Assembly (NCBI GenBank): GCA_948146395.1
Contig: OX411545.1
Location: forward strand, 21,496,526-21,560,525
Reading direction: 5' to 3'
DNA: 64,000 bases
Source: Fragum whitleyi
Lineage: Eukaryota > Mollusca > Bivalvia > Cardiida > Cardiidae
The notes under the pieces were generated by a model. That model saw nothing but the letters and a program-made list of their open reading frames with translations, was not told the origin of the DNA and ran no database searches. This document shows positions 34,290 through 45,100 of this stretch, one piece after another. A program made the translations under genes and the position numbers. Positions within the stretch are counted from its first letter, which is position 1, and each line of letters opens with the position of its first letter.

Positions 34290-34735
34290 GAGCCTGTCAA
34301 TTGCCACCTTAAGCTTTTGCTTGGAAACTTTGCACATACTTCTGTGATGATTACATCACACTATAGGTAAAGATTCATTACTCTGACATCTAATTTGTTG
34401 GAATTTTAACCCTTTACAGACTTAGAAATTGTTGGTCAAGTTTTCATGTGCAACCGATGTATGTCTGTTTTATCTCCGTTTCTACTAAAGCTATTGCTTG
34501 GAAACTTTGCACAAGCTTTTACGGCCATAAAATTAGTCCCTTGGTAAAGATTCATTACTCTTATATTTAATTAATTGGAATTTTAACTCTTTTAAGATTT
34601 AGAAATTAAATTTTCTTTATTAAATCTTCTTTTAATGTCAGTATTGATTTATACTAATTTTATATTACTATCTGGCTTTTGAAATACTTCAGCCTTAATG
34701 TCCTCCAACAGCTCTTGTTGACATTACCAGATGGT
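34290..34735 (+). repeat. Family A fragment (3' part)
   Basis: Two to three family A monomers (TTGCTTGGAAACTTTGCACA, AGATTCATTACTCT) ending CCTCCAACAGCTCTTGTTGA. The 5' end is missing; a G9 run sits at the break. Confidence 0.65.
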
Positions 34736-34930
34736 CCTGTTTTATGTGACTTATCACAAATATCACAAATATTGAACAATTTTCAACAACAATAATCAGG
34801 TAATCAAACAAAAAATTATTACAATTAATAACTTATACTTCTTATCTTATAAGCAATCACAAATACCTATGATTATTAAGTTTTATTACATCAGTGCATC
34901 CAAATAATACTGCAGATGATAAAACTTTGT

Positions 34931-35190
34931 GGAACTAGAGAGCCATGAATGGCTTGAGTGGCTCCACAGGCTTGATATCCTTGAAATAGCAAATCAAAGT
35001 TTTGACTAGATTTTTAGATATTTAGGGTTCTACTGATTTACAAAGTTTCAACTATATAACTTATAGAGAAATGACCTCCACCCATAAAAGACATATTTTT
35101 CATCCAATCACAATAATTTTTGGCTACATGATAATGGGTCATCCAAGGATCATATTAATGAAGTTTGATTGATATCAATCAGTTATATTC
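34931..35190 (-). mobile_element. Family G, outer element 3' part
   Basis: AACTAGAGAGCCATGAATGG with CTTGAGTGGCTCCACAGGCTTG, the inverse of hairpin-CTAGTT. Interrupted near 35191 by a second copy of the same family. Confidence 0.6.
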
Positions 35191-36229
35191 TGAGAACTAG
35201 AAAGCCATGAATGGCTTGAGTCGCTCCACAGGCTTGTAATTCTTGTAAAAGCAAATAAAATTTTGACTAGATTTTTAGATATTTGGGTTCTACTGATGTT
35301 GAAAATGATTTCCATAGTTTCAACTATATAACTTATAGAGAAATGACCTCCACCCATAAAAAACATATTTATCTTCCAATCAAAATAATTTTTGGCTGCA
35401 TGATAATGGGTCATCCAAAAAACATACCAAAAATTTGATTGATATCCATCAGTTACATTCTGAGAAAATGATTGACAAAGTTTCCACTTTATAATATAAC
35501 ATATAGAGAAATGACCTCCGCCCATGAAATACATACTCTTCATCTGATCACAATAATTTTTAGTAGACTGATAAAGGGTCACTCAATGATCATTCTGGTG
35601 AAATTTGGTTGATATCCATCTATAACATTCTGAGAAAATGATATTTAAAGTTTCCACTATATAACATATAGAGAAATGACCTCCGCCCATAAAATACGTA
35701 TTTTTCATCCGATCACAATATTTTTTGGTAGACTGAAAAAGGGTCACTCTAGGATCATTCAAGTGAAATTTGGTTAATATCCATCGCTTACATTCTGAGA
35801 AAATGATTTTCAAAGTTTCCACTATATAACATTTAGAGAAATGACCTCCGCCCATAAAATGAATAATTTCTATCTGATCACAAAAATTTTTTGTAGACTG
35901 ATAAAGGGTCACCCAAGGATCATTCATGTAAAATTTAATAAGCATCCATCAATAAGCATCTGAGAAAACTCACTTTTTACCATATTTGAAAATTAGCCAC
36001 GCCCATTAAAGCCATGTTTTTCATTGGATCAAAATTTCTTGAACAACTTTGAAAGAGAGTCACCCAAGGATCATTCCTGTGAAGTTTGGTTGAAATTCAT
36101 CCAGTAGTTTCTGAGGAGAAGATTTTTAAAGAAAAAGTATACGACCAGACGCACAGACGGACGGATGCACGACGGACACAACGCCATGACAATAGCCCCA
36201 GTGCCTTTCAGCCAGCGGAGCTAAAAAAG
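35191..36229 (-). mobile_element. Family G, inner complete element
   Basis: Left ACTAGAAAGCCATGAATGGC; tandem units of AGAGAAATGACCTCCGCCCA, AAAATACATATTTTTCATCC, GATCACAATAATTTTT, AAGGGTCACCCAAGGATCAT; then ACAGACGGACGG and TTTCAGCCAGCGGAGCTAAA at the right. - strand open frames of 120-135 codons are read-through of the array. Confidence 0.75.
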
Positions 36230-36820
36230 ATTCTGAAAGTTTCCACTAAATAACATATTGAGAAATAACCTCCGCCCATAAAAAACATATTTTTCATCCG
36301 ATCACAATAATTTTTTGGTAGACTGATAAAGGTACACTCTATGATCATTCTGGTGAAATTTGGTTGATATCCATCATTTACATTCTGAGAAAAGGTTTTT
36401 CAAAAATTCCACTATACAACATACAGAGAAATGACCTCCGCCAATAAAATACATATTTTTCATCAGATTACAATAACTTTTGGTAGACTGATAAAGGGTC
36501 TCCCAAAGATCATTCATGTAAATTTAATAAGCATCCATCAATAAGCATCTGAGAAAACTCACTTTTTACCATATTTTAAAATTAGCCACGCCCATTAAAG
36601 CCATGTTTTTCATTGGATCAAAATTTCTTGAACAACTTTGAAAGAGAGTCACCCAAGGATCATTCCTGTGAAGTTTGGTTGAAATTCATCCAATAGTTTC
36701 TGATGAGAAGATCTTTAAAGAAAAAGTTTACAACCAGATACACAGACGGACGGACGCACAACGGACACAATGCCATGACAATAGCCCCAGTGGCTTTCAG
36801 CCAGTGGAGCTAAAAAGCAT
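36230..36820 (-). mobile_element. Family G, outer element 5' part
   Basis: The array resumes (GATTCTGAAAGTTTCCAC) and ends with CACAGACGGACGGACGCACA and TTTCAGCCAGTGGAGCTAAA. Its 5' end differs slightly from the inner copy's, which supports two insertions of the same family. Confidence 0.6.
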
Positions 36821-37092
36821 TTATAGTTAACCCCTTTGATAGCAAGGGTTTCCCTTTTGTCAGTTGACTAATATTCCACTTTTAAAGTGAATAACTTAAG
36901 AAACTGAATTAATGATGGGATATCATACCACTAAGGCTTTTATTCGTTCAAAATAATTCAACCCTTTGTTACGAAGATCTCTTTCAAACCCTTATCCTTC
37001 TGAATTTAAATCTTGTTTCAATCACAAAATGCATTTTGGGGGGCGTTTTAACCAGTTTGGTAATTTTTTCTAGAGATTTATCACAAAATATT

Positions 37093-37338
37093 TAACCCTT
37101 GTCATGCTGAACCCGGAATATTCCTGCTTTGGCAGGAGCTATAGACAAACATCAGCCTGCACCTATTTGCAGTCTGATGTTTGTCTATACCACCTGTTTC
37201 TTTCTATCAAGCCAGAATTGTCAATAGATTTAGTTTTCCAAATAAAAATTGACCTACAGTTGGTACTTTCATTGCTTTTTTCCCTTTGATTTTGATGAAA
37301 ATTTTTAGCCAAAATTTATTCAGTGTGACAAGAGTTAA
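37093..37338. mobile_element. MITE family 'AACCCTTGTCATGCTGAA', copy 3
   Basis: TTAACCCTTGTCATGCTGAA ... TTCAGTGTGACAAGAGTTAA with the shared interior CCGGAATATTCCTG. Confidence 0.85.
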
Positions 37339-37415
37339 ATGTTTGCAAGGTTGTCTCTACAACAATTGCAAGAAAAGAAGGCTGTTGTAATACCTTTGAT
37401 TGAAACAACAAAGCT

Positions 37416-37575
37416 AAACAAGAGCAATCTGTGCCAAGTTTCATGAAGATATCTTCAATAACAATAGAGATATTACAAAGGTTAAAGTTTGTCACGCCAA
37501 GGCCAACAACAGGGCCAACGAAGCCCAGGTGACCATAATACCTCAGGTTTTCTTTGAAAACAGCCGAGCTAAAAA
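37416..37575 (-). mobile_element. Family C element, compact complete copy (160 bp)
   Basis: AAACAAGAGCAATCTGTGCC on the left is the inverse of CTCTTGTTT. TTTCATGAAGATATCTTC, GGTTAAAGTTTGTCACGCC, then CAGGTTTTCTTTGAAAACAG and GAGCTAAAAA. It shows the minimal form: both ends and a single unit. Confidence 0.75.
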
Positions 37576-37624
37576 TCAAACAGACCAGCTGTTATCAATA
37601 GAGGACAAAATAATACTTCTTAAG

Positions 37625-37779
37625 GTAGTGGACTGGAATAGTTCCTTAACATTTTGGACCACATGATTTTTCACAATGTTAACAGAGGTTTCCTAATGAA
37701 AATCATTAGAAAGCCTCGGTTAACACTGTTAAAGTTCATGACTTCCGAAACATTGCGGAACTATTACAGGTCCACTATT
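37625..37779. mobile_element. Palindromic MITE near SGSH 3' end
   Basis: GTAGTGGACTGGAATAGTTC ... GGAACTATTACAGGTCCACTA inverted ends, and an inner palindrome TTAACAGAGG...CTAATGAAAATCATTAG...CCTCGGTTAA. Confidence 0.7.
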
Positions 37780-38470
37780 TTAACCAAATGTTCACAGTCT
37801 TATACCTATGTAATTGTTTTGAGGCTATAAACCATAGATATTACAAATATGAACCTGAGTTTAGTCTTTATCAAACAATATATTGATGCTTTCTTTAAAT
37901 TTGTTGATAAATAAGAATTTTGCTGTTTTTTTTAAACACCTTGGTCTCGAATTGCAATCAGAACTCATCACCTGCAGACAACAGAATTTTGGAGTTGTCA
38001 TAACTGTAGACAATAATTTAAATTTTATGAAATTATAAAGAATATAGTCTTTTGTGGTTGAAAACATTATGGAAGATCTAGAAATTGCTTTTATGAATGA
38101 AATTCTCCATTTTCTATCATGTTTACGATTCTTTTTGTATTTGTCTGTCTATTTGCTTTTGGAAATTCTATCTAACCCACTAAAAATTACTACATTGTAT
38201 TTCAACATTTTCTTGCTTTTAGAGATGCATCATTTTGTTTCCAATATGAGGGGTCAACACAAAACTATGTGTATTATAAATACCCGCAAATATGTAGGCA
38301 CTTACAATTATTTTGTGCTAACCCCCTTGAAATAGTCTATGTGCTACTTGGAATGAGTAAAGAATGAAGGATTAATCTATTTTTACATGTAACAGGCATT
38401 TTGTCCTTAATATTTGGCAATTAAACTTTAATTTCAGCACAATTTGAGATGTCTTTGCATTTACATGTAT

Positions 38471-38476
38471 TTTATT
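38471..38476 (-). terminator. SGSH poly(A) signal
   Basis: TTTATT on the + strand reads AATAAA on the - strand, about 40 bases after the SGSH stop codon. Motif match only. Confidence 0.5.
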
Positions 38477-38516
38477 TCTTTTCTCACCGGAACCCAACAA
38501 TGAAGCCTTGGAATTG

Positions 38517-39167
38517 TCAAAATTCAGTGTGGTCATTTATTTGAGAGTCTTGTAAATCATACAAATAATTGTCAGCACTAAAACACTTTGGATTTGATTT
38601 ATATTTCCCAGCATCCTCTAGAACTCCCCCTGGTGAGCAGATCCAAGGATCATGGGTAATATTCTGCCATGATAACAAGTGACTCTTCAGTGATTGAAAA
38701 ACAGTTTTGTACACATCACTAGAATGGTTCAATAGATTCTTCAATTCCCCAGGATCATTTTCTATATCATACAGCTCCCACTCTTTTCTGTAATAATACT
38801 CTTTTAAAGTTTTAAACCAATGAGTTGGTGTACCAGATCTAGTCCTCTTTAATAAGTCTTGAAATGAATCAGAAATAAAGAAATCCTGATCTATTTCAAA
38901 GGGCATTTTGAAGTTCATGTTATGTATCAACTTATACTGTTTATTCCTGATCACTCTCATTGGATAATACATGGTGACCTCATGGAGATTATGACTAGCA
39001 TAGACTGTGTCAAAACCTGTACGAGGCTCCCTGTCTAAGATGGGCAGAAGTGATTTCCCAGTCAACTCTACCAGTCTACGGTTTAGTTTGTATTTTGGAT
39101 ATCTTATGTTGAACCAGTCTAGAATGGTTGGTACAATGTCCACATGGCTGACCATGACATCACTAAC
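38517..39167 (-). CDS. SGSH: SGSH exon 7 (terminal)
   Basis: Residues 301-516 and TGA at 38519-38517. The acceptor is aaatgtag; the exon opens [20 protein letters not shown], so the internal ATG is not the start. The rest is the C-terminal sulfatase domain ending in a family-variable tail after [10 protein letters not shown]. Confidence 0.97.
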   Translation of the reverse strand, partial: VSDVMVSHVDIVPTILDWFNIRYPKYKLNRRLVELTGKSLLPILDREPRTGFDTVYASHNLHEVTMYYPMRVIRNKQYKLIHNMNFKMPFEIDQDFFISDSFQDLLKRTRSGTPTHWFKTLKEYYYRKEWELYDIENDPGELKNLLNHSSDVYKTVFQSLKSHLLSWQNITHDPWICSPGGVLEDAGKYKSNPKCFSADNYLYDLQDSQINDHTEF

Positions 39168-42100
39168 CTACATTTAAGGTGAAAATAATGATTAACAATA
39201 AATCACAAGCTGTACAATTTGCAAAATTTACACATTTTTGAGGGTTTGCATGCACAGACTAGCAATTAGAGCATTAAAATCTGCCCTGAAACTCCTAGCA
39301 TGTGTTGCTCAACCACCAAAACTTTGTCCACTTGGCAAAAGAAACAAACCCCTTCAAATGATAATTTCAATTCTTGCACCAATATATGCTGTATATGACA
39401 GTCTTAATGGAATGAGAATCAAACAAAATTATGTATGTGGAGTACAGAGCACTTGTGCTAAAAGAAAATTGATTTTTTTTAAATGTTTCAAATGTATTAT
39501 TGACCTAGACAGATAACAAATAGAAAACAGATGGAACTGGGAACAATATATGCTCCTAGGCCTAATGATGCAAGGGCATAAAAAGAATTTAACACATAGC
39601 AGACATGCAGCAAGTGTTCACAAATAGTTTAGAGAGGCTTTAACTCATAAAAATTTGTTTAATAGATTATATTTTGATTGTGTCATGTACAAATGATTCA
39701 CCACTTTGCATGCATACATAAAGGGGCTAGCTTGTTCTTAAAAATTTTTTAGAGTGCAGTCAATCTTGCTCGAGTGACCATGTATATCAAGCAACCATTT
39801 TTATTAAATGACCGCTTTAAAGATCCCCTTCCTTACATCAAAATATCCTAAAAAGTAGGTAAAGTTTGACTAAAAATTATTGAAAATGAATCCTTTGTTG
39901 TTACAACTCACCAGAATCGTCTCGATGAAACAATTCTTATGACTTATAACAACATAGGGTAATTGAGAATTTTGCAATTATATGCATATTCAATGAAAAA
40001 TTATGTTTCTTATTTGTAAACAAAACATTTATTAAGCGGCTTTTTTTTTAAACGATAACTTTTTGGCAGTCCCTGCTTTAAACAATGTTGACTGTATTTT
40101 CATCTTAAACACAGAAAAGTGCTCCTGTTCATGTCCTTAAAACATTTTTCCTTTCTCTCCACAATTCTTTTCAATCTACTAGCATTTAGTATAATTTCAT
40201 GACCAAAATGAAATTTGTTTGTTCAAATTGTTCCTTGAATTTATTATTTTCTTACTATGAATTTAAGGATTACAAATCTATTCAGGTACCTGTCCATTTC
40301 TCTTTGTGTTATACGGTGAAGACAGAAAGAAGGGCTCTCCCATGCCTGAATCATACAAGTTTGTACGACCATTTATAAATGGAATGCCATTATCAGAGGA
40401 GTATAGGATAAGTGTGTCATTGTCATGGCCTGCTTTCTTCAACTCTTCTAGCACCAAACCAATACCTGAAACACTAATAAACTTGTGTCAAAGACTTTCA
40501 TTTAGGTGCTTCTACAAGGTTTTTTTTCATATACCTGTCCATTTCCCACTGTAATGCTATTTTGTTGGCTTAAAGCAAAAACATAGTATGCGTCTATACA
40601 CTGTTGCCATCAATTAAATTCAGTTTAAAATTCAAGCAATAAAGAACTAATGTGTATGCTTTCATAGTTCTATTAGTGCTAGTGCTATATTGTTTTATTA
40701 GTTAGTTTAATGTACCAACCCTAAAGCCTACTTTGACATCATTAATGAAATCCAGTTTAATAAAAAAATATACAACTTAGTAAATGAAAATAGAAACTGA
40801 AACAAGATGAGTTTGTGGGACACTAACCAGAAATACATTTTCTTAGAAGTTTGACCTAGATAATTAAACTTGACCTTGTAAGGAGAACAGTTGACCCTAA
40901 ATGATGCAATTTGGTGAGGAACCATCATGACAAATATGAGCATTATAACTTGAATAGTGTTGAAGCTCAAAGAAAATGCACAGTTTAATGGTAAAATTTT
41001 TGTGGACAGACAGAAAAATGAACTCCAGTGAAAATAATATACCCCCGGTCTATCAATGCTGGGGTAGGAAAATATAGAGGGAATAATTTGTTTAAATTTA
41101 AAATAAACTTCACAAAGACAGTGGAATGTCAAACAAGAGGGCCGTTGGCCCTGGGTCGCTCACCTGAGAAAAAAGCTTCATTACCTAGGTATGTCCATGC
41201 AACCACAGAAAAAAGAGATTTTCACTTATTCAATCAGAATTAGAAGAAGTTTAAAGATTTCAAAAATGATCCAAAGTACTACCCCCTCCCCAAGACACTC
41301 AGCACCTGGTGACCCAACAGTTCTGATTTTAGCTATTTTTATTAATGTCCATATATTGATCACCCATAACAATTTTCAAGTCTGTAGGGTTCCTGATCCA
41401 GAAGAAGAATAAGGTTAAAGATTTCAAAATTGATCCAAAGTACTACCCCCTCCCCCCTAATGCTCCGCACCTGGTGAATCTACAGTCATGATTTAAGCAA
41501 TTTATATAAAGGTCCATATGCTGATCATCAATGCCAATATTGAAGTCTATAGGGCTCCTGGTTCATTAGAAGATGAAGGTTAAAGTTACAAAATTTTCAC
41601 AAAAGTACTACCCCCCCCCCTGGTGCTCCGCACCTGGTGGCATTACAGTCATGATTTTAGCTATTTTTATCAAGGTCTATGAGCTTATCCTCCATGCCAA
41701 TTTTCAAGTCTGTAGGGCTTGTGGTTCAGAAGAAGAAGAAGGTTAAAGATTACAAAATTTTCACAAAAGTACTACCCTCTCCCCCCTGATGCTCCGCACC
41801 TGGTGAATCTACAGACATGATTTTAGCTATTTATATAAAGGTTCATATGCTGATCATCCATGCCAATATTCAAATCTGTCAGGCTCCTGGTTCAGAAGAA
41901 GATGAAGGTAAAAGATAACAAAATTTTAACAAAAGTACTCCCCCCTCCCCCCTGGTGCTCCGCACCTGACAGCCCAACAGATATTATTTTAGCTATTTTT
42001 ATTAAGGTCTATGAGCTGATCCTCCATGCCAAGTTTCAAGTCTGTAGGGCTTGTGGTTCAGAAGAAGAAGAAGGTTAAAGATTACAAAATTTTCACAAAA

Positions 42101-45100
42101 GTACTACCCTCTCCCCCCCTGATGCTCCGCACCTGGTGAATCTACAGACATGATTTTAGCTATTTATATAAAGGTCCATATGCTGATCATCCATGCCAAT
42201 TTTCAAGTCTGTAGGGCTCCTGGTTCCGAAGAAGAAGAAACTTAAACATTACAAAATTTACCCAAAGTACTACCCCCTCTCCCCTGTTGCTCCGCACCTG
42301 GCAGCCCAACAGATATTATTTTAGTTATTTTCATTAAGGTCTATGAGCTGATCCTCCATGCCAAGTTTCAAGTCTGTAGGGCTTGTGGTTCAGAAGAAGA
42401 AGAAGGTTAAAGATTGCAAAATTTTCACAAAAGTACTACCCTCTCCCCCCTAATGCTCCGCACCTGGTGAATCTACAGACATGATTTAAGCTATTTATGT
42501 AAACGTTCATATGCTGATCATCCATGCCAATATTCAAATCTGTCAGGCTTCTGGTTCAGAAGAAGATGAAGGTAAAAGATAACAAAATTTTAACAAAAGT
42601 ACTCCCCCCTCCCCCCTGGTGCTCCGCACCTGGCAGCCCAACAGATATTATTTTAGCTATTTTTATTAAGATCTATAAGCTGATCCTCCATGCCAAGTTT
42701 CAAGTCTGTAGGGCTAGTGGTTCAGAAGAAGAAGAAGGTTAAAGATTACAAAATTTTCACAAAAGTACTACCCTCTCCCCCCTGATGCTCCGCACCTGGT
42801 GAATCTACAGACATGATTTTAGCTATTTATATAAAGGTCCATATGCTGATCATCCATGCCAATTTTCAAGTCTGTAGGGCTCCTGGTTCCGAAGAAGAAG
42901 AAACTTAAAGATTACAAAATTTACCCAAAGTACTACCCCCTCCCCCCCTGTTGCTCCGCACCTGGCAGCCCAACAGATATTATTTTAGCTATTTTTATTA
43001 AGGTCTATGAGCTGATCCTCCATGCCAAGTTTCAAGTCTGTTGGGCTTGTGGTTCAGAAGAAGAAGAAGGTTAAAGATTACAAGATTTTCACAAAAGTAC
43101 TACCCTCTCCCCCCTGATGCTCCGCACCTGGTGAACCTACAGTCATGATTTTAGCTATTTATATTAAGGTCCATATGCTGATCATCCATGCCAATTTTCA
43201 AGTCTGTAGGGCTCCTGGTTCCGAAGAAGAAGAAACTTAAAGATTACAAAATTTACCCAAAGAACTACCCCCTCCCCCCTGGTGCTCCGCACCTGGTGGC
43301 CCAAAAGTTATAATTTTAGCTATTTTTATTCAGGTCTATGAACTGATCATCCATGCCAAGTTTTAAGTCTGTAGGACTACTGGTTGAGAAGGAGAAGAAT
43401 TTTTAAGATTTTCTTAAAATTTCACCTTTTGTTGCCATAGCAACCAGAGTTTTTCATGGATTTCAATTCTTTTAGCTATTTTTGAAGGGGACCACCCAAG
43501 CAACATTTCTGTAAAATTTGGAGTTAATTGGCCCAGTAGTTTAGGAGGAGATGTCGTTTAAAGAAATTGTTGACGGACGCCGGACGACGGACGACGACCG
43601 ACGACCGACGACCGACGGACGGACGCCGGACGAAAGGTGATCACAATAGCTCACATGAGCACTTCGTGCTCAGGTGAGCTAAAAAGGTGAAGTCAGAACA
43701 CAAAACAGTTACCTTGATCCAATCTACTAATAGTTGTGTACTGTTTGGCTATATCTGCTCTAGCTGCAGGCGTATCTTGAACAAAGTAGGGAACCAGCAC
43801 ATCCTCTGGGTTATATTTGATTGGTTTCCAGTCTGCTATGTACCCCATACCTGGTTCCCCGTTTCCAAATTTCTCACAGAAGGCTCCATACTGGGGATGA
43901 GTATGACCACATCGATGAGGGTCATGTATACCAAGATACAGAAAAAAGGGCCTGAAAAAATAAGTATCACGGGGGTGTCAAAACAAGTCAAAACATATGC
44001 GAAAACTTTAAGGGTATTTATCCACAAACAGAAATGAACAAACAGTTTGTATGCTTTCTATCTTTCTACATGCAGACATGAGAGATTTGATAATGTTTCA
44101 CGGATCATATTAACAAGCTAGTTTAGACAATATACTTGCTGAAATCAAACCTTAGTTTCTACAAAAAATTGCTTTGTTAATAATTTTTTACCAAAAAATC
44201 ACCTAATTTACATGTATTTTCAAATGATAAAAAATGAGCTCTATCGAGATGATCAGTTGATGGCACAGAACTGGTGAAACCTTGACAAAAAACATTGTTT
44301 GTTCACTGGCAACTGCAATATAGCTAAAATACTGTTAAAAGTTGTGTGAGATTTCATACATAAACAAACAAACCTAGAATCATTCTGTGCCAGGAACTTT
44401 CTAACCAAATGTTTTATCTTGGTGATATTTCTGCCGACCTGCAGCATAGAATTGTTCTCTTCTGTTTCTGCGTAATCAAAGGGGTATACTGCTTCTGGAC
44501 CAACATGCTTCTTACCTATAATACCTAAAATTGAATAATGATTTTACTCATTATTTATTCCACATTGTTTTCTTAAGGATTCTTATTTAAAGGCCTTAAA
44601 AGCCAGATAGTTGTTTTTCACTGACTCATATTTTTACACCCAGTAACCCTTCATGAAAATCTTGGAAAAACATTATGGAAAACGAGAAAATATTGTTTTA
44701 AACAAGAGGGCCAGAATGGCCCTCAACTGCTCACCTGAATTTTATTTGTCCAGTGGAACCCTTCCAAGTAACTTTCTGACAAAGTTACATTCACATTTGC
44801 CTAATTGGTGAAGAGGACATATTATTCAAAGAATTTAAAGTGAAAATAGACCCTGCCCATCCATTCTTTACAGAGACAACTAAAAATGAGGCACGTCCTG
44901 CCATACCCACTTTTATGGGCCAATCAAAATTTTGCAACATAATTTTAAAGAGGGTCATGAAAGGAACATTCTGGTAAATGTTCATTGAAATCGGCCCAGT
45001 GGCTCAGGAGAAGTTGTCTTTCAAAAATTTCAGGCTCAAAATAAGGTCCGCCCTGCCATGCCAAATCTTTCGGCAAATTAAAATTTTGCAAACAATTTTT

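Larger units (their letters stand above)
20714..38516. other. Intergenic region between convergent LRRC45 and SGSH
   Basis: About 17.8 kb with no exon I can recognise on either strand. It is largely covered by the repeats listed separately. Stretches with nothing assigned include 20714-21080, 22276-22580, 25115-26760, 30181-31012, 31813-32440 and 36821-37092. Confidence 0.6.

Noticed and set aside
35175..35945. - strand open frames of 135 and 120 codons
   Set aside because: They are periodic translations of family G monomers (repeating FMGGGHFSICYIVET-like text), not a gene.
38517..39155. 212-codon frame starting at an internal ATG as a stand-alone gene
   Set aside because: It is the terminal exon of SGSH; the frame extends upstream to an acceptor at 39168-39169, and the N-terminal sulfatase exons lie further along the - strand.
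40306..40554. + strand 82-codon frame
   Set aside because: Antisense shadow of SGSH exon 6.
41860..43074. Repeated 72-codon frames ([14 protein letters not shown]...)
   Set aside because: Monomer translations of the 41131-43685 array.
43687..44037. + strand 116-codon frame
   Set aside because: Antisense shadow of SGSH exon 5.
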